64,000 nt of DNA, taken from the NCBI RefSeq assembly GCF_029227915.1, contig NC_079881.1, forward strand, positions 25,707,501 through 25,771,500, in the 5' to 3' direction. The first letter of the stretch is position 1; each line of letters opens with the position of its first letter. Both the position numbers and the translations under genes were made by a program. Below the pieces are notes generated by a model. The model was not told where the DNA came from and made no database searches. It was given only the letters and a program-made list of their open reading frames with translations. The DNA is from Hydractinia symbiolongicarpus. Its lineage: Eukaryota > Cnidaria > Hydrozoa > Anthoathecata > Hydractiniidae. Positions 48,852 through 62,183 of the stretch are shown piece after piece.

Positions 48852-49619
48852 GATGCGTTTTAGTGGTAAAAATTAATTTAAAAAATCGTTCGGGAAATGA
48901 GTTTACTACCAGCTTACTTTCTTTGTATACATTCGACTATACGGGTCAAGCCCGGGATTTACGGCAAATCGCGGGTTTTCGTTTGCCGGCGATTAAACTT
49001 CTTTTATTCAGCGTCTCATCAAAAATGAAATCATTTTTGAAAAGTACAAGTCTAATGCGTTTTAGTGGTGAAAATATAATTTAAAGCATCGTTCGGGAAA
49101 TGAGTTTACTCCCTGCGTACGTTCTTTGTATACTTTTGACTATACGGGCTGGGTCCAGGATTTATGGGAAATCGCGGGTTTTCGTTTGCCGGAGATTAAA
49201 CTCCTTTTATTCAGCGTCTCATCAAAAATGAAATCATTTCTGAAAACTACAAGTCTCATGCGTTTTAGTGGTGAAAAATAATTTAAAGAATCCTTCGGAA
49301 AATGAGTTTACTCCCTGGGTACTTTCTTTGTATACTTTTGACTATACGGGCCGAGTCCGGGATTTACGGGAAATCGCGGGATCTCGTTTGCCGGCGATTA
49401 AACTCCTTTTATTCAGCGTCTCATCAAAAATGAAATCATTTTTGAAAATTACAATTCTCATGCGTCTTAGTGGTGAAAAAATAATATAAAAAATCGTTCG
49501 GGAAATGAGTTTACTCCCTGGGTACTTTCTTTGTATACATTCGACTATACGGGCCAAGCCCGGGATTTACGGGAAATCGCAGGTTTTCGTTTGCCGGCGA
49601 TTAAACTTCTTTTATTCAG
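48852..49619 (+). repeat. Four monomers linking the 8-mer and 9-mer duplications
   Basis: These carry GGTAAAAATTAATTT with CTACCAGCTTAC, then GGGCTGGGTCCAGG, then H with CGGGATCTCG, then an E-like ATTACAATTCTC type. They look like relatives of the 8-mer types without its private changes. No other content. Confidence 0.78.
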
Positions 49620-50025
49620 CGTCTCATTAAAAATGAAATCATTTTTGAAAAGTACAAGTGTCATGCGTTTTAGTGGTGAAAATATAATTTAAAGAATCGT
49701 TCGGGAAATGAGTTTACTCCCTGCGTACTTTCTTTGTATACTTTTGACTATACGGGCCGGGTCCGGGATTTACGGAAAATCGCGGGTTTTCGTTTGCCGG
49801 AGATTAAACTCCTTTTATTCAGCGTCTTATCAAAAATGAAATCATTTTTGAGAACTACAAGTCTTATGCGTTTTAGTGGTGAAAAAATAATTTAAAAAAT
49901 CGTTCGAGAAATGAGTTTACTCCCTGGGTACTTTCTTTGTATACTTTTGACTATACGGGCCGAGTCCAAGATTTACGGGAAATTGCGGGTGTTCGTTTGC
50001 CGGCGATTAAACTCCTTTTATTCAG

Positions 50026-51239
50026 CGTCTCATCAAAAATGAAATCGTTTTTGAAAACTACAAGTCTTATACGTTTTAGTGGTAAAAATTAATTTAAAAA
50101 ATCGTTCGGGAAATGAGTTTACTCCCAGCTTACTTTCTTTGTATACATTCGACTATACGGGTCAAGCCCGGGATTTACGGCAAATCGCGGGTTTTCGTTT
50201 GCCGGCGATTAAACTTCTTTTATTCAGCGTCTCATCAAAAATGAAATCATTTTTGAAAAGTACAAGTGTCATGCGTTTTAGTGGTGAAAATATAATTTAA
50301 AGAATCGTTCGGGAAATGAGTATACTCCCTGCGTACGTTCTTTGTATACTTTTGACTATACGGGCCGGGTCCGGGATTTATGGGAAATCGCGGGTTTTCG
50401 TTTGCCGGAGATTAAACTCCTTTTATTCAGCGTCTCATCAAAAATGAAATCATTTCTGAAAACTACGAGTCTCATGCGTTTTAGTGGTGAAAAATAATTT
50501 AAAGAATCCTTCGGAAAATGAGTTTACTCCCTGGGTACTTTCTTTGTATACTTTCGACTATACGGGCCGAGTCCAAGATTTACGGGAAATTGCGGGTGTT
50601 CGTTTGCCGGCGATTAAACTCCTTTTATTCAGCGTCTCATCAAAAATGAAATCGTTTTTGAAAACTACAAGTCTTATACGTTTTAGTGGTAAAAATTAAT
50701 TTAAAAAATCGTTCGGGAAATGAGTTTACTCCCAGCTTACTTTCTTTGTATACATTCGACTATACGGGTCAAGCCCGGGATTTACGGCAAATCGCGGGTT
50801 TTCGTTTGCCGGCGATTAAACTTCTTTTATTCAGCGTCTCATCAAAAATGAAATCATTTTTGAAAAGTACAAGTGTCATGCGTTTTAGTGGTGAAAATAT
50901 AATTTAAAGAACCGTTCGGGAAATGAGTATACTCCCTGCGTACGTTCTTTGTATACTTTTGACTATACGGGCCGGGTCCGGGATTTATGGGAAATCGCGG
51001 GTTTTCGTTTGCCGGAGATTAAACTCCTTTTATTCAGCGTCTCATCAAAAATGAAATCATTTCTGAAAACTACAAGTCTCATGCGTTTTAGTGGTGAAAA
51101 ATAATTTAAAGAATCCTTCGGAAAATGAGTTTACTCCCTGGGTACTTTCTTTGTATACTTTCGACTATACGGGCCGAGTCCAAGATTTACGGGAAATTGC
51201 GGGTGTTCGTTTGCTGGCGATTAAACTCCTTTTATTCAG
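50026..51239 (+). repeat. Trimer HOR x-y-z, two copies (607-bp period)
   Basis: x (50026, 50633) has AAATCGTTTTTG, CTTATACG, GGTAAAAATTAATTT and CCCAGCTTAC. y (50228) has AAGTGTCATGCG, GAGTATACTCC and GATTTATGGG. z (50431) has CATTTCTG, AATCCTTCGG and GAGTCCAAG with GGGTGTTCG. Copy 2 begins 607 bp after copy 1. The same pair recurs at about 51848-53059 in the second 9-mer. Confidence 0.9.
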
Positions 51240-51441
51240 CGTCTCATCAAAAATGAAATCGTTTTTGAAAACTACAAGTCTTATACGTTTTAGTGGTAAA
51301 AATTAATTTAAAGAATCGTTCGGGAAATGAGTATACTCCCTGCGTACGTTCTTTGTATACTTTTGACTATACGGGCCGGGTCCGGGATTTATGGGAAATC
51401 GCGGGTTTTCGTTTGCCGGCGATTAAACTTCTTTTATTCAG
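51240..51441 (+). repeat. Chimeric x/y monomer
   Basis: It begins as x (CTTATACG, GGTAAAAATTAATTT) and switches in the TTTAAAGAATCGTTCGGG region to y (GAGTATACTCC, CTGCGTACGTTC, GATTTATGGG). It then ends with the GCCGGCGATTAAACTTC border of another type. A sister chimera sits at 53060-53261. One monomer has been lost at the switch. Confidence 0.82.
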
Positions 51442-53261
51442 CGTCTCATTAAAAATGAAATCATTTTTGAAAAGTACAAGTGTCATGCGTTTTAGTGGTG
51501 AAAATATAATTTAAAGAATCGTTCGGGAAATGAGTTTACTCCCTGCGTACTTTCTTTGTATACTTTTGACTATACGGGCCGGGTCCGGGATTTACGGAAA
51601 ATCGCGGGTTTTCGTTTGCCGGAGATTAAACTCCTTTTATTCAGCGTCTTATCAAAAATGAAATCATTTTTGAGAACTACAAGTCTTATGCGTTTTAGTG
51701 GTGAAAAAATAATTTAAAAAATCGTTCGAGAAATGAGTTTACTCCCTGGGTACTTTCTTTGTATACTTTTAACTATACGGGCCGAGTCCAAGATTTACGG
51801 GAAATTGCGGGTGTTCGTTTGCCGGCGATTAAACTCCTTTTATTCAGCGTCTCATCAAAAATGAAATCGTTTTTGAAAACTACAAGTCTTATACGTTTTA
51901 GTGGTAAAAATTAATTTAAAAAATCGTTCGGGAAATGAGTTTACTCCCAGCTTACTTTCTTTGTATACATTCGACTATACGGGTCAAGCCCGGGATTTAC
52001 GGCAAATCGCGGGTTTTCGTTTGCCGGCGATTAAACTTCTTTTATTCAGCGTCTCATCAAAAATGAAATCATTTTTGAAAAGTACAAGTGTCATGCGTTT
52101 TAGTGGTGAAAATATAATTTAAAGAATCGTTCGGGAAATGAGTATACTCCCTGCGTACGTTCTTTGTATACTTTTGACTATACGGGCCGGGTCCGGGATT
52201 TATGGGAAATCGCGGGTTTTCGTTTGCCGGAGATTAAACTCCTTTTATTCAGCGTCTCATCAAAAATGAAATCATTTCTGAAAACTACAAGTCTCATGCG
52301 TTTTAGTGGTGAAAAATAATTTAAAGAATCCTTCGGAAAATGAGTTTACTCCCTGGGTACTTTCTTTGTATACTTTCGACTATACGGGCCGAGTCCAAGA
52401 TTTACGGGAAATTGCGGGTGTTCGTTTGCCGGCGATTAAACTCCTTTTATTCAGCGTCTCATCAAAAATGAAATCGTTTTTGAAAACTACAAGTCTTATA
52501 CGTTTTAGTGGTAAAAATTAATTTAAAAAATCGTTCGGGAAATGAGTTTACTCCCAGCTTACTTTCTTTGTATACATTCGACTATACGGGTCAAGCCCGG
52601 GATTTACGGCAAATCGCGGGTTTTCGTTTGCCGGCGATTAAACTTCTTTTATTCAGCGTCTCATCAAAAATGAAATCATTTTTGAAAAGTACAAGTGTCA
52701 TGCGTTTTAGTGGTGAAAATATAATTTAAAGAATCGTTCGGGAAATGAGTATACTCCCTGCGTACGTTCTTTGTATACTTTTGACTATACGGGCCGGGTC
52801 CGGGATTTATGGGAAATCGCGGGTTTTCGTTTGCCGGAGATTAAACTCCTTTTATTCAGCGTCTCATCAAAAATGAAATCATTTCTGAAAACTACAAGTC
52901 TCATGCGTTTTAGTGGTGAAAAATAATTTAAAGAATCCTTCGGAAAATGAGTTTACTCCCTGGGTACTTTCTTTGTATACTTTCGACTATACGGGCCGAG
53001 TCCAAGATTTACGGGAAATTGCGGGTGTTCGTTTGCTGGCGATTAAACTCCTTATTCAGCGTCTCATCAAAAATGAAATCGTTTTTGAAAACTACAAGTC
53101 TTATACGTTTTAGTGGTAAAAATTAATTTAAAGAATCGTTCGGGAAATGAGTATACTCCCTGCGTACGTTCTTTGTATACTTTTGACTATACGGGCCGGG
53201 TCCGGGATTTATGGGAAATCGCGGGTTTTCGTTTGCCGGAGATTAAACTCCTTTTATTCAG

Positions 53262-55692
53262 CGTCTCATCAAAAATGAAATCATTTCTGAAAACTACAAG
53301 TCTCGTGCGTTTTAGTGGTGAAAAATAATTTAAAGAATCCTTCGGAAAATGAGTTTACTCCCTGGGTACTTTCTTTGTATACTTTTGACTATACGGGCCG
53401 AGTCCGGGATTTACGGGAAATCGCGGGTTTTCGTTTGCCGGCGATTAAACTCCTTTTATTCAGCGTCTCATCAAAAATGAAATCATTTTTGAAAATTACA
53501 ATTCTCATGCGTCTTAGTGGTGAAAAAATAATATAAAAAATTGTTCGGGAAATGAGTTTACTCCCTGGGTACTTTCTTTGTATACATTCGACTATACGGG
53601 CCAAGCCCGGGATTTACGGGAAATCGCGGGTTTTCGTTTGCCGGCGATTAAACTTCTTTTATTCAGCGTCTCATTAAAAATGAAATCATTTTTGAAAAGT
53701 ACAAGTGTCATGCGTTTTAGTGGTGAAAATATAATTTAAAGAATCGTTCGACAAATGAGTTTACTCCTTGGGTATTTTCTTTGTATGCATTCGACTATAC
53801 GGCCAAGCTCGGGATTTACGGGAAATCGCGGGGTTTTCGTTTGCCGGCGATTAAACTCCCTTTATTCAGCGTCTCATCAAAAACGAAATCATTTTTGAAA
53901 ACTACAAGTCTCATGCGTTTTAGTGGTAAAAAATTAATTTAAAAAATCGTTTGGGAAATGAGTTTACTCCCTGGGTACTTTCTTTGTATACTTTTGACTA
54001 TACGGGCCGAGTCCGGGGTTTACGGGAAATTGCGGGTTTTCGTTTGCCGGCGATTAAACTCCTTTTATTCAGCGTCTCATCAAAAATGAAATCGTTTTTA
54101 AAAACTACAAGTCTTATGGGTTTTCAGTGGTAAAAAATTAATTTAAAAAATTGTTCGGGAAATGAGTTTACTCCCAGTTTACTTTCTTTGTATACATTTA
54201 ACTATACGGGTCAAGCCCGGGATTTACTGCAAATCGCGGGTTTTCGTTTGCCGGCGATTATACTCCTTTTATTCAGCGTCTCATCAAAAATGAAATCATT
54301 TTTGAAAACTACAAGTCTCATGCGTTTTAGTGGTGAAGAAATAATTTAAAAAATCGTTCGGCACACGAGTTTACTCCTTGGGTATTTTCTTTGTATGCAT
54401 TCGACTATACGGCCAAGCTCGGGATTTACGGGAAATCGCGGGTTTTCGTTTGCCGGCGATTAAACTCCCTTTATTCAGCGTCTCATCAAAAACGAAATCA
54501 TTTTTAAAACTACAAGTCTCATGCGTTTTAGTGGAGAAAAAATAATTTAAAGAATCGTTTGGGAAATGAGTTTACTCCCTGGGTACTTTCTTTGTATACT
54601 TTTCACTGTACGGGCCGAGTCCGTGATATACGGAAAATCGCGAGTTTTCGTTTGCCGGCGATTAAACTCCTTTTATTCAGCGTCTCATCAAAAACGAAAT
54701 CATTTTTGAAAACTACAAGTCTCATGCGTTTTAGTGGTGAAAAAATAATTTAAAGAATCGTTTGGGAAATGAGTTTACTCCCTGGGTACTTTCTTTGTAT
54801 ACTTTTCACTGTACGGGCCGAGTCCGTGATATACGGAAAATCGCGGGTTTTCGTTTGCCGGCGATTAAACTCCTTTTATTCAGCGTCTCATCAAAAATGA
54901 AATCGTTTTTGAAAACCACAAGTCTTATGCGTTTTAGTGGTAAAAAATTAATTTAAAAAATCGTTCGGGAAAAGAGTTTACTCCCTGGGTACTTTCTTTG
55001 TATACTTTTGACTATACGGGCCGAGTTTGGGATTTACGGCAAATCGCGGGTTTTGGTTTGCCGGCGATTAAACTCCTTTTATTCAGCGTCTCATCAAAAA
55101 TGAAATCATTTTTGAAAACTACAAGTCTCATGCGTCTTAGTGGTGAAAATTAATTTAAAAAATCGTTCCGGAAAAGAGTTTACTCCCTGGGTACTTTCTT
55201 TGTATACTTTTGACTATACGGGCCGAGTTTGGGATTTACGGCAAATCGCGGGTTTTGGTTTGCCGGCGATTAAACTCCTTTTATTCAGCGTCTCATCAAA
55301 AATGAAATCATTTTTGAAAACTACAAGTCTCATGCGTCTTAGTGGTGAAAAATAATTTAAAGAATTGTTCGGGAAATGAGTTTACTCCCTGGGTACTTTT
55401 TTTGTATACTTTTGACTATACGGGCCGAGTCCGGGGTTTACGGGAAATTGCGGGTTTTCGTTTGCCGGCGATTAAACTCCTTTTATTCAGCGTCTCATCA
55501 AAAATGAAATCGTTTTTTAAAACTACAAGTCTTATGCGTTTTAGTGGTAAAAAATTAATTTAAAAAATTGTTCGGAAAATGAGTTTACTCCCTGGGTACT
55601 TTCTTTGTATACTTTCACTGTACGGGCCGAGTCCGTGATATACGGAAAATCGCGGGTTTTCGTTTGCCGGAGATTAAACTCCTTTTATTCAG
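53262..55692 (+). repeat. Block VIII start: mixed monomers with local single-monomer duplications
   Basis: E, K and G types (TTTGTATGCATTCG, CCAAGCTCGGG, AAACTCCCTTTATTC, present twice about 608 bp apart) lead into types with TTTTCACTGTACGGGCC and CCGTGATATACGG. Single-base insertions occur at CGCGGGGTTTTC (near 53829) and GGGTTTTCAGTGG (near 54121). Satellite only. Confidence 0.8.
54479..54883 (+). repeat. One monomer type duplicated side by side (TTTTCACTGTACGG type)
   Basis: Monomers at 54479-54680 and 54681-54883 share GTTTGGGAAATGAG, TTTTCACTGTACGGGCC and CCGTGATATACGGAAAATCG. They differ by GCGAG against GCGGG and by a one-A deletion in the first (TTTTTAAAACTAC). The next pair, sharing GGAAAAGAGTTTAC and GAGTTTGGGATTTACGGC (about 54961 and 55164), is also a one-monomer duplication. 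Confidence 0.83.
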
Positions 55693-58125
55693 CGTCTCAT
55701 CAAAAATAAAAACATTTTTGAAACTACAAGTCTCATGCATTTTAGTGGTGAAAAAATAATTTAAAGAATCGTTTGGGAAGTGAGTTTACTTCCTGGGTAC
55801 TTTCTTTGTATACTTTTGACTATACGGGCCGAGTCTGAGATTTACGGGAAATTGCGGGTTTTCGTTTGCCGTTGATTAAACTCCTTTTATTCAGCGTCTC
55901 ATCAAAAATGAAATCATTTTTGAAAACTACAAGTCTTATGCGTTTTAGTGGTAAAAAATTAATTTAAAAAATCGTTCGGGAAATGAGTTTACTCCCTGGG
56001 TACCTTCTTTGTATACTTTTGACTATACGGACCGAGTCCGGGATTTACGGGAAATCGCAGGTTTTTGTTTGCCGGCGATTAAACTCCTTTTATTCAGCGT
56101 TTTATCAAAAACGAAATCATTTTTGAAAACTACAAGTCTCATGCGTTTTAGTGGTAAAAAAAATAATTTAAGGAATCGTTTGGGAAATGAGTTCACTCCC
56201 TGGGTACTTTCTTTGTATACTTTTCACTGTACGGGCCGAGTCCGTGATATACGGAAAATCCCGGGTTTTCGTTTGCCGGCGATTAAACTCCTTTTATTCA
56301 GCGTCTCATCAAAAATAAAAACATTTTTGAAACTACAAGTCTCATGCATTTTAGTGGTGAAAAAATAATTTAAAGAATCGTTTGGGAAGTGAGTTTACTT
56401 CCTGGGTACTTTCTTTGTATACTTTTGACTATACGGGCCGAGTCTGAGATTTACGGGAAATTGCGGGTTTTCGTTTGCCGTTGATTAAACTCCTTTTATT
56501 CAGCGTCTCATCAAAAATGAAATCGTTTTTGAAAACTACAAGTCTTATGCGTTTTAGTGGTAAAAAATAAATTTAAAAAATCGTTCGGGAAATGAGTTTA
56601 CTTCCTGGGAACTTTCTTTGTATACTTTTGACTATACGGGCCGAGTCCGGGATTTACGGCAAATCGCGGGTTTTCGTTTGCCGGCGATTAAACTCCTTTT
56701 ATTCAGCGTCTCATCAAAAATGAAATCATTTTTGAAAACTACAAGTCTCATGCGTCTTAGTGTTGAAAAAATAATTTAAAGAATCGTTCGGGAAATGACT
56801 TTACTCCCTGGGTACTTTCTTTGTATACTTTTGACAATACGGGCCGAGTCCCGGATTTACGGCAAATCGCGGGTTTTCGTTTGCCGGCGATTAAACTCCT
56901 TTTATTCAGCGTCTCATCAAAAATGAAATCATTTTTGAAAACTACAAGTCTCATGCGTTTTAGTGGTGAAGAAATAATTTAAAAAATCGTTCGGCAAATG
57001 AGTTTACTCCCTGGGTATTTTCTTTGTATGCATTCGACTATACGGCCAAGCTCGGGATTTACGGGAAATCGCGGGTTTTCGTTTGCCGGCGATTAAACTC
57101 CTTTTATTCAGCGTCTCATCAAAAATGAAATCATTTTTGAAAACTACAAGTCTTATGCGTTTTAGTGGTAAAAAATTAATTTAAAAAATCGTTCGGGAAA
57201 TGAGTTTACTCCCTGGGTACCTTCTTTGTATACTTTTGACTATACGGACCGAGTCCGGGATTTACGGGAAATCGCAGGTTTTTGTTTGCCGGCGATTAAA
57301 CTCCTTTTATTCAGCGTTTTATCAAAAACGAAATCATTTTTGAAAACTACAAGTCTCATGCGTTTTAGTGGTAAAAAAAATAATTTAAGGAATCGTTTGG
57401 GAAATGAGTTCACTCCCTGGGTACTTTCTTTGTATACTTTTCACTGTACGGGCCGAGTCCGTGATATACGGAAAATCCCGGGTTTTCGTTTGCCGGCGAT
57501 TAAACTCCTTTTATTCAGCGTCTCATCAAAAATGAAATCATTTTTGAAAACTACAAGTCTCATGCGTTTTAGTGGTGAAAAAATAATTTAAAGAATTGTT
57601 CGGGAAGTGAGTTTACTTCCTGGGTACTTTCTTTGTATACTTTTGACTATACGGGCGGAGTCCGGGATTTACGGGAAATTGCGGGTTTTCGTTTGCCGGC
57701 GATTAAACTCCTTTCATTCAGCGTCTCGTCAAAAATGAAATCGTTTTTAAAAACTACAAGTCTTATGCGTTTTAGTGGTAAAAAATAATTTAAAAAATCG
57801 TTCGGAAAATGAGTTTACTCCCAGTTTAATTTCTTTGTATACATTTGACTATACGGGTCAAGCCCGGGATTTACGGCAAATCGCGGGTTTTCGTTTGCCG
57901 GCGATTAAAATCCTTTTATACAGCGTCTCATCAAAAATGAAATCATTTTTGAAAACTACAAGTCTCATGCCTTTTAGTGGTGAAGAAATAATTTAAAAAA
58001 TCGTTCGGCAAATGAGTTTACTCCCTGGGTATTTTCTTTGTATACATTCGACTATACGGCCAAGCCCGGGATTTACGGGAAATCGCGGGTTTTCGTTTGC
58101 CGGCGATTAAACTCCTTTTATTTAG
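55693..58125 (+). repeat. V-P-Q monomers; P-Q pair duplicated 1,217 bp apart
   Basis: V (55693, 56302) has AAAAATAAAAACATTTTTG, CATGCATTTTAG and GCCGTTGATTAAAC. P (55895, 57112) has CTGGGTACCTTC and ACGGACCGAG. Q has a CGTTTTATC border, an extra A in GGTAAAAAAAATAATTT, GAGTTCACTCC and AAATCCCGGG. P-Q recur at 1,217 bp (6 monomers) and V at 609 bp (3 monomers). Confidence 0.83.
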
Positions 58126-58939
58126 CGTCTCATCAAAAACGAAATCATTTTTGAAAACTACAAGTCTCATGCGTTTTAGTGGTGAAAAAATAATTTAAAG
58201 AATCGTTTGGGAAATGAGTTTACTCCCTGGGTACTTTCTTTGTATACTTTTCACTGTACGGGCCAAGTCCGGGATTTACGGGAAATCGCGGGTTTTCGTT
58301 TGCCGGCGATTAAACTCCTTTTATTCAGCGTTTTATCAAAAACGAAATCATTTTTGAAAACTACAAGTCTCATGCGTTTTAGTGGTGAAAAAAATAATTT
58401 AAGGAATCGTTTGGGAAATGAGTTCACTCCCTGGGTACTTTCTTTGTATACTTTTCACTGTACGGGCCGAGTCCGTGATATACGGAAAATCCCGGGTTTT
58501 CGTTTGCCGGCGATTAAACTCCTTTTATTCAGCGTCTCATCAAAAATGAAATCATTTTTGAAAACTACAAGTCTCATGCGTTTTAGTGGTGAAAAAATAA
58601 TTTAAAGAATCGTTTGGGAAATGAGTTTACTCCCTGGGTACTTTCTTTGTATACTTTTCACTGTACGGGCCAAGTCCGGGATTTACGGGAAATCGCGGGT
58701 TTTCGTTTGCCGGCGATTAAACTCCTTTTATTCAGCGTTTTATCAAAAACGAAATCATTTTTGAAAACTACAAGTCTCATGCGTTTTAGTGGTGAAAAAA
58801 ATAATTTAAGGAATCGTTTGGGAAATGAGTTCACTCCCTGGGTACTTTCTTTGTATACTTTTCACTGTACGGGCCGAGTCCGTGATATACGGAAAATCCC
58901 GGGTTTTCGTTTGCCGGCGATTAAACTCCTTTTATTCAG
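58126..58939 (+). repeat. U-Q dimer in two copies (407-bp period)
   Basis: U (58126, 58533) has GTTTGGGAAATGAG, TTTTCACTGTACGGGCCAAG and a CGTTTTATC right border. Q (58329-58532 and 58736-58939) is 204 bp because of one extra A (GTGAAAAAAATAATTT). Since 204 is divisible by 3, the reading frame carries over from U into Q and gives fortuitous 132-codon frames at 58207 and 58614, and again at 61858. Confidence 0.88.
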
Positions 58940-61900
58940 CGTCTCATCAAAAATGAAATCATTTTTGAAAACTACAAGTCTCATGCGTTTTAGTGGTGAA
59001 AAAATAATTTAAAGAATCGTTTGGGAAATGAGTTTACTCCCAGTTTAATTTCTTTGTATACATTTGACTATACGGGTCAAGCCCGGGATTTACGGCAAAT
59101 CGCGGGTTTTCGTTTGCCGGCGATTAAAATCCTTTTATTCAGCGTCTCATCAAAAATGAAATCATTTTTGAAAACTACAAGTCTCATGCGTTTTAGTGGT
59201 GAAGAAATAATTTAAAAAATCGTTCGGAAAATGAGTTTACTCCCTGGGTATTTTCTTTGTATACATTCGACTATACGGCCAAGCCCGGGATTTACGGGAA
59301 ATCGCGGGTTTTCGTTTGCCGGCGATTAAACTCCTTTTATTCAGCGTCTCATCAAAAACGAAACCATTTTTGAAAACTACAAGTCTCATGCGTTTTAGTG
59401 GTGAAAAAATAATTTAAAGAATCGTTTGGGAAATGAGTTTACTCCCTGGGTACTTTCTTTGTATACTTTTCACTGTATGGGCCGAGTCCGTGATATACGG
59501 AAAATCGCGGGTTTTCCTTTGGCGGCGATTAAACTCCTTTTATTCAGCGTCTCATCAAAAATGAAATCATTTTTGAAAACTACAAGTCTCATGTGTTTTA
59601 GTGGTGAAAAAATAATTTAAAGAATCGTTCGGGAAGTGAGTTTACTTCCTGGGTACTTTCTTTGTATACTTTTGACTATACGGGCGGAGTCCGGGATTTA
59701 GGGGAAATTGCGGGTTTTCGTTTGCCGGCGATTAAACTCCTTTCATTAAGCGTCTCATCAAAAATGAAATCGTTTTCAAAAGCTACAAGTCTTATGCGTT
59801 TTAGTGGTAAAAAATTAATTTAAAAAATCGTTCGGGAAATGAGTTTACTCCCAGTTTAATTTCTTTGTATACATTTGACTATACGGGTCAAGCCCGGGAT
59901 TTACGGCAAATCGCGGGTTTTCGTTTGCCGGTGATTAAAATCCTTTTATTCAGCGTCTCATCAAAAATGAAATCATTTTTGAAAACTACAAGTCTCATGC
60001 GTTTTAGTGGTGAAGAAATAATTTAAAAAATCGTTCGGAAAATGAGTTTACTCCCTGGGTATTTTCTTTGTATACATTCGACTATACGGCCAAGCCCGGG
60101 ATTTACGGTAAATCGCGGGTTTTCGTTTGCCGGCGATTAAACTCCTTTTATTCAGCGTCTCATCAAAAACGAAATCATTTTTGAAAACTACAAGTCTCAT
60201 GCGTTTTAGTGGTGAAAAAATAATTTAAAGAATCGTTTGGGAAATGAGTTTACTCCCTGGGTACTTTCTTTGTATACATTTGACTATACGGGTCAAGCCC
60301 GGGATTTACGGCAAATCACGGGTTTTCGTTTTCCGGCGATTAAATTCCTTTTATTCAGCGTCTCATAAAAAATGAAATCATTTTTGAAAACTACAAGTCT
60401 CATGCGTCTTAGTGGTGAAAAAATAATTTAAAAAATCGTTCGGGAAATGAGTTTACTCCCTGGGTACTTTCTTTGTATACATTCGACTATACGGGCCAAG
60501 TCTGGGATTTACGGGAAATCGCGGGTTTTTGTTTGCCAGCGATTAAACTTCTTTTATTCAGCGTCTCATCAAAAATGAAATCATTTTTGAAAACTACAAG
60601 TCTCATGCGTTTTAGTGGTGAAAAAATAATTTAAAGAATCGTTCGGGAAGTGAGTTTACTTCCTGGGTACTTTCTTTGTATACTTTTGACTATACGGGCG
60701 GAGTCCGGGATTTACGGGAAATTGCGGGTTTTCGTTTGCCGGCGATTAAACTCCTTTCATTCAGCGTCTCGTCAAAAATGAAATCGTTTTTGAAAACTAC
60801 AAGTCTCATGCGTTTTAGTGGTGAAGAAATAATTTAAAAAATCGTTCGGAAAATGAGTTTACTCCCTGGGTATTTTCTTTGTATACATTCGACTATACGG
60901 CCAAGCCCGGGATTTACGGGAAATCGCGGGATTTCGTTTGCCGGCGATTGAACTCCTTTTATTCAGCGTCTCATCAAAAACGAAATCATTTTTGAAAACT
61001 ACAAGTCTCATGCGTTTTAGTGGTGAAAAAATAATTTAAAGAATCGTTTGGGAAATGAGTTTACTCCCTGGGTACTTTCTTTGTATACTTTTCACTGTAC
61101 GGGCCGAGTCCGTGATATACGGAAAATCGGGGGTTTTCGTTTGCCAGCGATTAAACTCCTTTTATTCAGCGTCTCATCAAAAACGAAATCATTTTTGAAA
61201 ACTACAAGTCTCATGCGTTTTAGTGGTGAAAAAATAATTTAAAGAATCGTTTGGGAAATGAGTTTACTTCCTGGGTACTTTCTTTGTATACTTTTGACTA
61301 TACGGGCGGAGTCCGGGATTTACGGGAAATTGCGGGTTTTCGTTTGCCGGCGATTAAACTCCTTTCATTCAGCGTCTCGTCAAAAATGAAATCGTTTTTA
61401 AAAACTACAAGTCTTATGCGTTTTAGTGGTAAAAAATAATTTAAAAAATCGTTCGGGAAATGAGTTTACTCCCAGTTTAATTTCTTTGTGTACATTTGAC
61501 TATACGGGTCAAGCCCGGGATTTACGGCAAATCGCGGGTTTTCGTTTGCCGGCGATTAAAATCCTTTTATTCAGCGTCTCATCAAAAATGAAATCATTTT
61601 TGAAAACTACAAGTCTCATGCCTTTTAGTGGTGAAGAAATAATTTAAAAAATCGTTCGGCAAATGAGTTTACTCCCTGGGTATTTTCTTTGTATACATTC
61701 GACTATACGGCCAAGCCCGGGATTTACGGGAAATCGCGGGTTTTCGTTTGCCGGTGATTAAACTCCTTTTATTCAGCGTCTCATCAAAAACGAAATCATT
61801 TTTGAAAACTGCAAGTCTCATGCTTTTTAGTGGTGAAAAAATAATTTAAAGAATCGTTTGGGAAATGAGTTTACTCCCTGGGTACTTTTTTTGTATACTT

Positions 61901-62183
61901 TTCACTGTACGGGCCAAGTCCGGGATTTACGGGAAATCGCGGGTTTTCGTTTGCCGGCGATTAAACTCCTTTTATTCAGCGTTTTATCAAAAACGAAATC
62001 ATTTTTGAAAACTACAAGTCTCATGCGTTTTAGTGGTGAAAAAAATAATTTAAGGAATCGTTTGGGAAATGAGTTCACTCCCTGGGTACTTTCTTTGTAT
62101 ACTTTTCACTGTACGGGCCGAGTCCGTGATATACGGAAAATCCCGGGTTTTCGTTTGCCGGCGATTAAACTCCTTTTATTCAG
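58940..62183 (+). repeat. R-S-T-U monomers in variable order
   Basis: R has GGGAAGTGAGTTTACTTCC, GGGCGGAGTCC and CTCCTTTCATT. S has CCCAGTTTAATTTC and GATTAAAATCC. T is G-like with GAAGAAATAATT and CGGCCAAGCCC. U has TTTTCACTGTA. Runs are R-S-T near 59.5-60.1 kb and R-S-T-U-Q near 61.2-62.2 kb. The monomer near 61170 is a U/R chimera: GTTTGGG at its 5' side, GGGCGGAG at its 3' side. Confidence 0.82.

Larger units (their letters stand above)
49620..53261 (+). repeat. 9-mer tandem duplication (1,822-bp period)
   Basis: Copy 1 starts at 49620 and copy 2 at 51442, and they run to 51441 and 53261. Each has a K monomer (CATTAAAAATG, TTTACGGAAAATCG), a GAGAACTAC monomer (TTCGAGAAATG), two x-y-z trimers and an x/y chimera. 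Differences are few: TTTTGACTATAC against TTTTAACTATAC (51769) and a 2-bp deletion in CTCCTTATTC (53049-53058). The chimeras end differently, GCCGGCGATTAAACTTC in copy 1 and GCCGGAGATTAAACTCC in copy 2, so the exchange that joined the copies lies within about 51407-51420. Confidence 0.9.
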
